Origin: Mauremys mutica
Lineage: Eukaryota > Chordata > Testudines > Geoemydidae
Length of the DNA: 64,000 nucleotides
Reading direction: 5' to 3'
Assembly (NCBI RefSeq): GCF_020497125.1
Contig: NC_059075.1
Span: 62,577,321 to 62,641,320, forward strand
Part shown: piece by piece, positions 49,901 to 61,900 of the stretch
Numbering within the stretch: the stretch's first letter is position 1
How the letters are laid out: the number at the start of each line of letters is the position of its first letter
The notes under the pieces: model-generated
The model's input: only the letters and a program-made list of their open reading frames with translations
What the model was told of the DNA's origin: nothing
Databases searched by the model: none
Position numbers and translations under genes: made by a program

Positions 49901-52900
49901 GCCGCGCCGCCCGGACCCCGGGGCGGCAGGAGCCCCGCCGCACCCCACCGCCTGGCCGGACCCGGAGCAGGAGCCCAGCCGGACCTCCCCTCCCCCCCCG
50001 CCCAGCTTACCTGCCTGCCTGTTCAGGCTTCCCGCGAACATCTGATTCGCGGGAAGCAGGGGCGGGGGAGGAGAAAGGGGCGGAGCAGGAGAGGAAGGGG
50101 AAGTGAGCTTGGGCCGGAGCTTTTGTTAAATTTAGCAGCCCTTATAGAACTGCTGGAACAACCGGTTCTAAAAGGGCTGCTAAATTTAACAACCGGATCG
50201 CGCGAACCGGCTCAAGCTCACCACTGCTTGTTCCCTAACGCCCCTACTCTACTTGTGCTACATTGATGACATCTTCATCATCTGGACTCATGGAAAAGAA
50301 GCCCTCGAGGAATTCCACTGTGATTTTAACAATTTCCATCCCACCATCAACCTCAGCCTAGACCAATCCACACAAGTGGTCCATTTTCTAGACACTACTG
50401 TGCTAATAAGCGATGGTCACATAAATACCACCCTATACCGGAAATCCACTGACCGCTATACTTACTTACATGCCTCCAGCTTCCATCCCGGACACACCAC
50501 ATGATCCATTGTCTACAGCCAAGCTCTAAGATACAACCGTATTTGCTCCAATCCCTCAGACAGAGATAAACACCTACAAGATCTCTATCAAGCATTCTTA
50601 AAACTACAATACCCACCTGCTGAAGTGAAAAAACAGATTAACAGAGCCAGAAGAGTACCCAGAAGCCACCTACTACAGGACAGGCCTAAAAAAGAAAATA
50701 ACAGAACACCACTAGCCATCACCTACAGCCCCCAACTAAAACCTCTCCAGCGCATCATCAAAGATCTATAACCTATCCTTAAAGATGATCCCTCACTCTC
50801 ACAGATCTTGGGAGACAGGCCAGTCCTCGCTTATAGACAGCCTCCCAACCTGAAGCAAATACTCACCAGCAACCGCACACCATACAACATAAACACTAAC
50901 CCAGGAACTTATCCTTGCAACAAAGCCCGATGCCAGCTCTGTCCACATATCCATTCAAGTGACACCATCGTAGGACCTAATCACATCAGACACGCCATCA
51001 GGGGCTCATACACCTGCACATCTACCAACGTGATATATGCCATCATGTGCCAGCAATGCCCCTCTGCCATGTACATTGGCCAAACCAGACAGTCTCTACG
51101 CAAAAGAATAAATGGACACAAATCTGACATCAGGAATCATAACATTCAAAAACCAGTGGGAGAACACTTCAACCTCTCTAACCACTTAGTGACAGACTTG
51201 AAGGTGGCAATTTTGCAACAAAAAAACTTCAAAAACAGACTCCAAAGAGAAACTGCTGAACTCGAATTAATATGCAAATTAGATACAGTTAACTCTGGCC
51301 TAAACAGAGACTGGGAATGGTTGGGTCATTACACTAATTGAATCTATTTCCCTATGTTAAGTTCTCCTCACACCTTCTATGGGCCATCTTAATTATCACT
51401 TCAAAAAGTTTTTTTTCCTACTGCCGATAATAGCTCATCTCAATTGATTAGACTTTTCCTGTTGTTATGCATACTTCCACCTTTTCATGTTCTCTGTATG
51501 TATAAATATCTCCCGTCTGTGTGTTCCATTCTATGCATCTGAAGAAGTGAGCTGTAGCTCACGAAAGCTCATGCTAAAATAAATTTGTTAGTCTTCAAGG
51601 TGCCACAAGTACTCCTGTTCTTTTTACTTTGCAGTGGATTCTACGAACTCCCTCAGTAAATATTTGGTCCTTATTTTATCTAAGTGTTGGGGAGCCCAGT
51701 TTCTTTTAGTATGAAAGACAATGTGAATAATCAGCACCCTGCATTGATGGATCACAATCCTGGATTGCTGACAGACTTGAATAATCTTTTGCAGCCCTAA
51801 TGTAATATCTGTGTCTCCTCCTTTGGACAATATTTCCTACCCCACTGCTTTCAGTAACCAATGAAGACTCAGATTTCAAGCAGAAAACTGATTTATAAAT
51901 GGGATGACCCACCATTATGACCATGCAGCTCCATGGTGGGAAGCCCAAATACCATTCCTGACATTCCATTCCATATGAAAAATGTGGCTAGGAGCAATGT
52001 AATAACAATGCTTCCCAATTATATTATAGATATATTATATATTATAGAAACTTTAATTTGAAGAACCTTTTGGGTAACTAAAAGAATCCTGTTAAGGATT
52101 TCCCCAATACCCCAGGACGATTCCAAGTGAAAAACTTTAATGATTAGAGTCTACGGCAGGGGTTGGCAACCTCTGGTACATGGCTCGCCAGGGTAAGCAC
52201 CCTGGCAGGCCAGGCCAGTTTGTTTACTTGCCGCGTCGGCAGGTTCGGCCGATTGCGGCTCCCACTGGCCGCGGTTTGCCAGGCACATCCCTCGGTCCTC
52301 GCCAGAGAGGAAAATGAAAAGTTGTGCATACATAAACAAAGGTCAGGTTGAGGCCTCTTTGAATATCAGATCCCATAAGACAAATTATTTCCTTGTCTGT
52401 ATGGTAGAATGATAGTTAATGAAAATGTGACCAAAAAACCAAAACAAAACAAAACAGGCCAGCTCTGCTCTTACTGACGATGCACCACTTTTACAACCAT
52501 GTAGCCACATTTACATCAATGGAGTACTCATGATTAATATTGGTGTAAGTGACAGCAGAATCAGGGCCAATGTTTTAGAAAGAAACTTTCATTCCATATC
52601 AAGAATCTGAACCAGAGGCTTCCTCCCACTGGTTCTGGAGCATCAGCTTCTTCTCTCCAGTTATAATTTTCTGTGGGAGCCCCAGCCCACAGTGAAGCAT
52701 TAACATATGAGCCAAACGGGCTAAGGCCCAGGGTGATGTTCACAAGGACATTATCTAGCGATCAAGATGCCCAGGTGGTTTTTCATTAAATGTTTTCATT
52801 TCTTGTGTTAATTCAACTCACGGTATACTTCACTATGGCCTAGTAGATATTCTCTGATCACTCCAACAGTGTTAAATGAGTTCCTAATGTGTTTGCCAAT

Positions 52901-55900
52901 ACTCTAGTCAGCCTACATGTGGGGTCAACATTTCCTAACCTCCTGCTCCTAGGTGAAGTGGGCTGTGGCTGGAGACAGGGAGAGTGGCTCAATATTTTTA
53001 GCCTTGGCTCAAGGCAACAGAGAGTGTTAAATTACTGCAGCCCTAAGGTTTCCTCTGGTCAGCTCTAGTGCATCAGCCCTTTCACCTGCAGCTGAAGAGA
53101 TGCCAGCAGCTTCCTTTTTTTCTGTTCATTACTCTGTCTCAGTCGTTCCCAGCGATTCCGGAATTTAGCCAGTCTCTCCTCGATCCTTCAGAGAAAATAG
53201 GACACAGAGCTTTAATTCCCCTATCTGGAATGATGACAAGGCAATGGCACTGATCCGTCTGGGTTTCCCTGGTCATTCTTTATTGCTAGAACTTTGGGCT
53301 AGCTGCTGTTGCTAAGAGTAGGGTGTGTGTGTGTAAGGCTCACTACCCCATCCCTTTGCACGACTGTGCTGCATTTTCCAAGATTGAGAGGTTGTGTGTG
53401 TGGGAGAAAGGCAGCTTCACTGGGTACTACTGCCTCTCCTATGCAGATAGGTGGGAAGGGAATAGATGGACTGGGGGTGGGCAGTCTTATGATTATTATT
53501 AAGAACTATTGGTATTATGGTAGCTCCCCAAATGTGCTGGGCACAGTACCTACATGTAAGATGATGCAGCCCCTGCCCTGAAAAGCTTTGTGTTTAATTC
53601 ACTCTCATCCTCACAAATATTTTACTTTAAGACTTAAAGTGATGAAAAAATGAAGGCTGTAGTTCAAAGGTTTGTAAAACTCTCCATTTCATTTCTGGGG
53701 AGTTTGCACAGAGGCTTGAGTTCATAAGACATCTTCCTCCAATTTAAACACATAGAACCGATCCTCAGCTAGCGTAAATCAACCGTTCCATTGAAGCTGA
53801 TGGAAATACACTAATTTACACCAGCTGAGGCTCTGGCCCATGGTTGTTTTTCCCAGAGTGAGTCAATTAAATGACAAACAGATATGTCTTTATGACTAAA
53901 TGGAGACCCCTATGCTAGAAGAACCGCGGAAAAGACTGAACAGGCACAAACATATGTTCCACTATAGCTCAGGCACAGGCACTATATTTTTGCATTAGAA
54001 TTTCTCTTTCACCTCCTATCCACGTTCCCATAGTTTCTCTGTATTTGTTACCTTTTTTTTTTTAAACTTTGCCCATTTTTCATCCTACTTTTTCTTTGGA
54101 TTCTCACTGTGTTCAGCTGTGTTCCTCCCCTCCCCACTAATCTCTCCTAAGCAGAATGTGGTCCTATAACATTTAAGTGCGGGATAATGCAAATACAGTG
54201 ACAAACACAACCTTCACCTCTTAAGTGCAGCTTTCTGCTCTTGTGTTTTTGGCTATTTGCCAAGATGAATTCATTTTGGGAAACCGCCAAATGCTCATCC
54301 TCTCTCTTTTTATATTTAAAATTGAACTATGCCACCGCATGTCATGGCACGAGACACCAGAGCCAGTACAAGCATCTTTAAGCATAATTGTAGCTTCTCA
54401 GTTTCCCCCAGAACTCTCACCTTCAAACAGTTGTGCTCTCTAAACATACAGGGCCCAATTCTCATTTACACTAAGGCCCCTTTACACTGCTCTAGCACTG
54501 TAAAGGAGCCATGAATTACACTGACTCCCACTTGAAGGCCATGTTATAGTGCCAGGGTGGTGTAAAAGGGCCTTAGTTAGATGAGAATCAGGCCCACAGC
54601 ATGATGATTACAAACACTTATTCCTTTGTGAAGTGATTTGAAAACTATTGTATTCATACTAAATATTATTGATACTCTCAAATGCAAGGAACACACAGTT
54701 ATGTGCGAATTTTAATGAGTTTGTCAATAGAGAGGTCATAGAACCATAGGGTTAAAAGGGACTACAAGGTCTTATTGGCATATGTAGTATAAAATGCCAG
54801 GAGAAAAACTGGAGTATTCTCCATTATTGTACCAAAAATGGCACTCTGAACTGAAAGTGTTACCCTTGTCATCAGAGTACAGGAAATGCATATCTTTGCA
54901 ATATCAGCTTCATTCTCTCCAGGTTAAGAAGCAGCATGGAAGGAAATGAGAGAATTCATCCTTTTCCACCCAAATTAGAACACCACAGCTTGTGGACTGA
55001 TGGGATTTGGTATGAATGCTGGCTCAAACTGGATCTTCTGTTTCACTCTGACGACATTTCATGATGGTTTGTAAAAGTTAAATGTCTTCAGTGGAGTCAA
55101 TTCCTCCTTTTTTGTACCTAGAGTGTAAATGGCTCTGAACTCACATGCAAGAAGCGAAGTGCCTGTTCTCTACTAGCTTCTCCCCATGCTCATGCATCAC
55201 TTCAGCCCGTTGCTTCAGCGCCATCAGCAGTCGTTCAAAATCCTCATGCCGCTTGAGAAGGGTGTGAACAGCATCCACATGGTCCTGGAGTGGAGGGAAG
55301 AAAACTTGATCAAGTCTCACCTCTGTAATATGGCTCTCTCTGTGGCAGTGGAGGAGATGGTATTATTTCTGCCTTTGTGCGGGTCTTTATTCTCCATCTT
55401 CCCCCTGTGAAGCAAGTATATACTGTAGATTTTCCACATCATTGAGGACCTTCGGGGCTTTGAACAAGTGAGGAGCGGTGCCTTGCTTGATCCCTTATCT
55501 CTTATGTTTTCTCCTGTCCTAAGATTCTATCCTCATCTTTTAATTGCAGCAGCATGGTGCCACCCTGGTGTAAGCACTGTATTATAGGGCTTCCACTTTC
55601 ACACACTCTTAAAATAACCTTTATATTGAACACTTTAACAGCTATTCCAGATCCATCTGTTTACCTGGCATTTGGTTACCCAAAAACTGCAGCAAACCAG
55701 TCTGAGTGATATGAGGAAGCTGCACTTTAGATTCTAACAGTACTAGTAACAGCTCTATCATCCAATCTAAGGGTAAGTCTCCAAAAGGTGTTAATAGTAC
55801 TCATATCCTCTTTCCCAGCCTCTCCCCATTGGAGGTGAGATCGTTACATTGTTTCCCCTGGCTGACTGCTGCTGAGTATTGCTGTGGAATGTACCAATTA

Positions 55901-58900
55901 CTTCCTTGCTAATATTCTACTGATTGCAACAGCACGCTAATGGATAATGGCAGTGTATGAGTAGAAGGAACTGTGGAGAAAGCACGGTGAAAAGTTTAAC
56001 CAGAGCATTCCGCCCCAACTGCACAAACACACTTCTGGGTCACAATGGCAGCTTCTTGGTTTTGCGTCTTTTAGCAGTTGTGAGCCTGCTTCTCATTTAA
56101 AGAAATGAGTAAATGAGAACCAAGCCCTGTGTGTGCAGTTTCTGAACATTAACATATCACTGCTACAAAAATGCTGCAACCAATCTAAGCTTGGCTAGAA
56201 ATTCTCAGTTTTGAGCCAGAGGAGAGAGATTGTCATTGAATCTCTGTTCTCACTGAGTCATTGTGGGTCAAAACTGTTCTGGATGGGAAGTGGGAGCAGG
56301 AAACAACAAGGGCTGTTCTGATACATACCCCAAGGTCATCTACTCGTAGAAAAGCCTCATGGCTGGAGAGGGTTGCATTGATGCGATGTGCTTCCCTATT
56401 GAACTTCTGCAGTTCCAAGCTGTCTTGGAGCCTCTTCTTCCGCTGCTCCCACATCTCCTCCAGCTCACTGCTTTCTTGGGTAAGCCTCTCCACAGTCTGG
56501 CGCACATCCTGGGTCCTGTTGCTGGGCTGACCATACATTACCTTCTGCCCCAGCTCTTCGAGCTGCATAAACCTGCCCAGAGTCACAAGAAAAGAGGACA
56601 AGTTACTGTAGGAGGAGACTTGAGCTTGGTGTTCTCCTGGCAAAGCACAAAGAATAATACACTTCCTTCGCCTATAACTTTCCCATCTCTCTCTCTCTCT
56701 CTAATGCTGCTCTATTCCTTACTTTCTTGGTGGCAGAACTGCAGTTACCCGTTGCTTTCCCTATTAACATCCTCTTCACTTACAGTCTGCCAGGAAATGC
56801 AGGGATTGGCTGCTCAGGGTTGTACACCTGAGGTGGCCAGGAGTTTTCTCTCTTGGCTTGAGATCCCAAGAAAACAGGTGGCCAGCCATTACATGGGACA
56901 GGAAGAGTTGCTGGGTTTTTATAAAGTGAGAGATGGGGCTGGGGACTTGAGAGTCTGGCAGGCCTGGCTCATAAAAATACAGGAGAGGGGAGAACCCAGG
57001 GTAAGTGATTGGATTGCGCCGGCAGAAGTGACCTGGAAAGGAAAAGAGATCTGAGGACTTTAAATAGAGAGTTTTCTTCCTTGCTGAGCATCAGGGTGAG
57101 GTAGAAGGCAGCTATTGCAGTCAGACATTGGGTTATCAGACACTTTCATTTGATATGGGGAAATTAACTGGGTTATGTGCACAGTCAGTTTTTATTTTCT
57201 TCATGATAAATTTTGTATGCACTTAAATAAAGCCCAAGCACCATTTTCACACCAAGTTTATGTTCCCAGATCTGTTTTCTGGATTTGCTCCTGGCCTCCC
57301 TGGTGCTGCAGCTGCAGTACCTTGCCCTCCTTCTTCACCCTCGAAGCAAACTCTACCTGTCCTTCTGAGTGCGAATTTCCTTCAGAAGGTCCTGATGTTC
57401 CTTCAGCAACTGCTCTGCGAAAGCCACATCCAGGCCCATCTCGTCACTGCCCAGCTTCTCCCTCATGCCATTTGCCCAGAGCAGGAGTCTGCGGCTGTCC
57501 TGCAGGAAAGCCTGTTGATCCTGTGCCAACTCCAGGGCTGTTTCCCTCTCTTTAGTCTGTGACTTGAGTGTGGCCAGCAGCTTCTCCATATTCTCCACTT
57601 GCTTTTTGATGGCCCTGCTCTCTGCAGGGTTGGTGTCCTTAATCCTACACAAGGAAACCAAACAACATCCTTGATTTAGTTTCAGAGACAACTTTAGCCT
57701 TATAGCTTGACCCAGCTGACACTAAAGTCAATGGGACTGGGTTGTTGTTAGTGGTTCCTCCCGAAAAGAAGGTCAGTTAGGGCACTTAATGTTCCTTATC
57801 AGCAGTAAACAGCATAGACATAGTGATCATAGAGTCCTCCGGGAAATGCATCCTGTCAAGAGACTTTACAGGCACCAGTGGTGCATTCATCACTGAGGAT
57901 CAAAATGTTTTTTGTTATGTTTTTTAATTCTCTGGCTTTAGTTAGGAGTGTCAAAAGCTAGCATATCACATCAAGAAATTCATTACCTTTACTTCAGAGA
58001 TATAACCTTATAATGAAATAAACTGCCTTTTTATAGTCTGACTCAGTACTGGTACCCTTTCCCCAGCCACTGCTGGCTTCACTGATGCCTTACGTCACCT
58101 CTGATCAGTATGTAACAAAGATATTGTAGGACTAATTTCCACAAGAGGATACAAATTACCTGGTCTTTCCTGCTCCCAGATTCCAGGAAAAGCACAATTG
58201 CACCCCATGCTCCCTTTCACATAACATAAAACACATAGGGATGATCAGCCAATCAGATTTCCCAGTTCACTGCAATGTTTCTACCTTATAGATCTGAACA
58301 GGGAATGCCCAACAGAATGGAACAGGTGTGTTGCAATGGACATTGTAAACACACAAGTAGATATTTTTTAATTAGAAGTGTTAAACCAAAGTTTAAAATG
58401 TATACCCAAATACCCTATATTTCTAATTCTCATTCATCGTCTTTTCCCCATCTCATGCCGCTCAAGGACACCCCATTTTGGGGACTACACAGTACCTCAT
58501 TAAGAATACACATAGCTTAAAATAGTGTTTGTTAATCCTAGTTCATGGTCCTATAACCTGAACTGCAGTATGATCTGCAAATGAGGTGTCCTTAAATTCA
58601 AAGAGAGGTAACACTCGTTGTCTAGAACAAACTCAGTGTGGACAGTGGTTTGCGTTGATAATTCATTACACACCGCATTTCACTACATGTGCTGGAGATT
58701 TGAGTTGGACGAATACTCAGTGATTCAATATCAATAAAGACTTAAGCTACTCCATTCATAATATAGGGATTCTTTCTATGTAGACAACGTTTGGAGCCAG
58801 TCACCCAGAAATTCATCCAACTCTACCCAGGATAGAAGATCTCACTCAAAGAGGAAAAGGAGCAATGATTGCAGCCAGACAAGGAGAGCAAGCTAGCACT

Positions 58901-61900
58901 AGAGGCTGACTTAAGGCAAGTATAAATCAGCCTTTCACAACTACATATACTCTATACACTTTGCTTCAAATATGAAACTAGATCACTAGGCAAAAATATA
59001 GAAACAAATGGCTGATTTCTTACGATTTTGCCACACTCTTCAGGTATTCAATTTTCCTCTCCAGCACCAGGACCTCCCTGTCAAAGGCAGAGAGCTTGCG
59101 CCGGTCTGCTTCCAGTACGGCAGGTGTTTTTGCAGGTTCCATACCCTTGAGATGGACCAGCTTGTCTTGAAGTAGCCCTCTGGTGCTCTCGCAGTCCTGG
59201 AGGAATGTCCTCACATCAGCCACCTCAATCAGCTCTGAACCCTTTTCCTCCTTCAGAGTTTCCAGGTGCTCCCATCTAGGAATGAAAAAAACAACTGCAA
59301 CAGCTATATCTAGACACTGAAATCACAGTGTCTTTGCCTATGGGGGAAAAATAGATTTCCAGGGGATTTGTTGCACGCACAATAAAAATCACCTATGGTA
59401 AAATTCATCTCTGTGCTGGGGGTGGAGACAAGCTCTGTGCTCTCTTTATATACCACAGCAATCTTCAAAATAAGAATGTATTGGCACTTAAAGGGGGCAT
59501 AGGATTAGTGCTCAGCCTCTACACATGGATGAATTTCTCCTCTAAGTAGGTATCCCTCTCCCGCACCCAGTGCAAGCCACTATCACACTGTTGATTCTAT
59601 GCAAATAAAGAAAAATAATCAAAATAAGGACCCAATTGTGCCTTGACATTTCTGGCCATGGGCTGCCAAGAGTCCATAGAAAAATAGATAGCAAACACAC
59701 TTTACAAAAGCGAAGAGTTTTTTATAATTACAATTTTCAAACCTGAATGCCTTAGGAGGACATCCTAACCCCTGCCTCTGGGTGCGCAAATCCACACTTA
59801 GCCATGCAGCACAGGCTGAACCAAACTGAAGAGCCCATTGTGACATTTGGCTATCCCATGATGTGCTTGCTTTTACTTTAAATATAATGAAAACAGGGCT
59901 TATTCCAAAGTATATTTTACCTGCCGTCATCCATTCATTTAGGACCTGTCAGTCTGACCTTTGTATCACAGCACAAGGGGTGCAAGGAGACTTCCACCCC
60001 TTCTCCTTCCTGTGCAAGGGTCAGGCACCTCCCCTGATGCCCAGATGGGAGCGTGCTGCAGCACCCTATGGATGGTACAGAATTCAGACCCACCTCCCCT
60101 CTTGGCTCCCTGAAGCTCGGGAGGGGATAAGGACTTATGGGGAATCTTTCCCACTGGACCATGAACAAAAAGCCCTCAGATCCCAAAGCATCAGCTGTAC
60201 CCATGTACACAATGAGTGTGTCCATGACCTGGCAATAGTTCTTGTGAATTATATTTTTTCCCATATCTCCAGCCAGTAACGGTTGGGACAATAAGATCCA
60301 ATTTTCAAACAGGGACACGTAAACAGAATGGCCCCATCCCCTATGTAGACACTCAAATCAGCATTTACGTGCATACAATAGGCACATATATGCCGAAGTG
60401 ATGACTACATATGATCAAGTGATGATTAAGGTGTCCAGTGTGCAAGATGCTCTCAAATGGAAAAGTGAGCTCCTTGCCTGCCTGTAGAAACTGCTTGTTC
60501 TTTTCAATGACTGATTGCCAAGGGCAGAGGATAGACTTTCCATCACAACTGTCATAATACCATAAACCCCACAGTCAGTCCATGTAGACCAGCCCCTGCT
60601 TCTCTTCTTATCATTATCCTAATTTTGTTAGAACATCTCCAGCAGGTGTGGCATTAAGCTGTGATGCAAAGAATTCTAGTGATTTTGATTCCATCACTTC
60701 TTGGCAAATGGTTCTATTTAGAGCTGGTTACGTTATAAATAAGAGAGATGTTACATCTCCAATTTGGTAAAAGCTTCCCCAGTGAAGTAAACACAAACTG
60801 CAGTGACAAACAACAACTTTCCATAGACAACCCTCTGTTTTCACATCTCAGGTCAGTTGTGTGTGCCAAAACATATCAAAATATTTTCTCCAGGATAGTT
60901 TATGCAGGGCATGAAAAGTCCTTGATGGGGTGATTCCCCATTCTATCAGGAGCACCTTTACCTTCTACTGAGCTCTTTAAGGTGGGCTTGGATCTCATTC
61001 TGTTTGCTGGGACTGCTCTTTGCAAACTTATCTGCTAGGCATTTGATCTCTCCCAGCTGGATTTTCCCAGCAGCCATTTCCACTAGAAAGCTCTAAAACA
61101 GAAAAAAAAATACAGTGATAATGTATGGAGTGAAGAACTCAAAACTCAGCATCTCTATGCAAATAGTGCTCCACAAGCTGTTGTATTCACTCATCTTCTA
61201 TTTGTATATCTACTATGCTTTTATATCCAATTTATTTCTTTTCTCTCTGTTCATTCATTCATCTCTTGACAGAAAACACTCCCCTATGTGGTTTTCCCCC
61301 TTAGCCCATTGATACATAATAAACTTATTCTGGTATAATATACATCCCATCCCACCCTACTGACATGTGGACAACTTATTCTGGTATAAATCTGCAGTTA
61401 TATAATCACACCTTAGCTTTCACTGGAAAAAGCTTTCCTGTGTAGACAAAACCCTCTGGATTAAAATTCAATTAACAAAAAGAAGGTTCAAAGCAACTTC
61501 TTTGGAGTCCTTCTTTCCTCACATACATCCATTCCCCCATGGTCAGTTTGTTTTACAAGTTATCTACACCGAGTGGAGATGAGGTACCTCATATTTCTGC
61601 TGCGTGACCTCCACATTGTCTGCTCCAGGCTGAAGGGTCCGGAAAATTTTCTCCTTATCTTCCATCCAAGACTGAAACTCTTCACAGGAGTTGTAGAAGC
61701 GGTACAATCTGATCATCTCCTCCAGACCTTTCTTCCTATGCTGTAAAACAGATGGAGAATCAAATATTGTGGTACGCAGGCCTTTTGCAGAAAGAGATCC
61801 CCATGGCTAAAGAACAAAAGCATACAGATTAACCTGGCAGGTTGGCAGCAGTTCTCCCTGCTAACACAGAGTGAATACAAATGGGCATCTTAACCCTAGA

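Larger units (their letters stand above)
48919..50226. mobile_element. hAT-type non-autonomous element nested in Penelope-like element
   Basis: Ends CAGTGATGAGCT and AGCTCACCACTG are inverted. Flanks CTCGTTCC (48911-48918) and CTTGTTCC (50227-50234) form an 8-bp duplication with one mismatch. Subterminal AACAACCGGTT-type motifs occur at both ends (48941, 50157, 50190). The 1308-bp inside is a C-rich quasi-repeat, then an 11-unit GC-rich minisatellite. No transposase. Confidence 0.88.
48903..51624 (+). mobile_element. Penelope-like element A, 5'-truncated, split by a hAT element
   Basis: Outside the nested hAT element about 1.4 kb remain. The order is an RT C-terminal part, a Cys/His motif and GIY-YIG endonuclease, then a 3' UTR with GAAGAAGTGAGCTGTAGCTC and AAATAAATTTGTTAGTC. 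Identical 12-bp flanks (TACTTTGCAGTG) mark the insertion. Only two in-frame stops break the coding part, so this is a fairly young copy. It lies antisense to the spectrin gene, about 60 bp upstream of exon 48658-48828. Confidence 0.88.

Noticed and set aside
49260..50106. Three overlapping open frames of 211-261 codons on both strands
   Set aside because: They follow the GC-rich minisatellite inside the hAT element; units near multiples of three keep frames open. No domain and low complexity.
56359..57054. 231-codon plus-strand frame
   Set aside because: Its first third is antisense to spectrin exon 56329-56572; the rest has no recognised domain.
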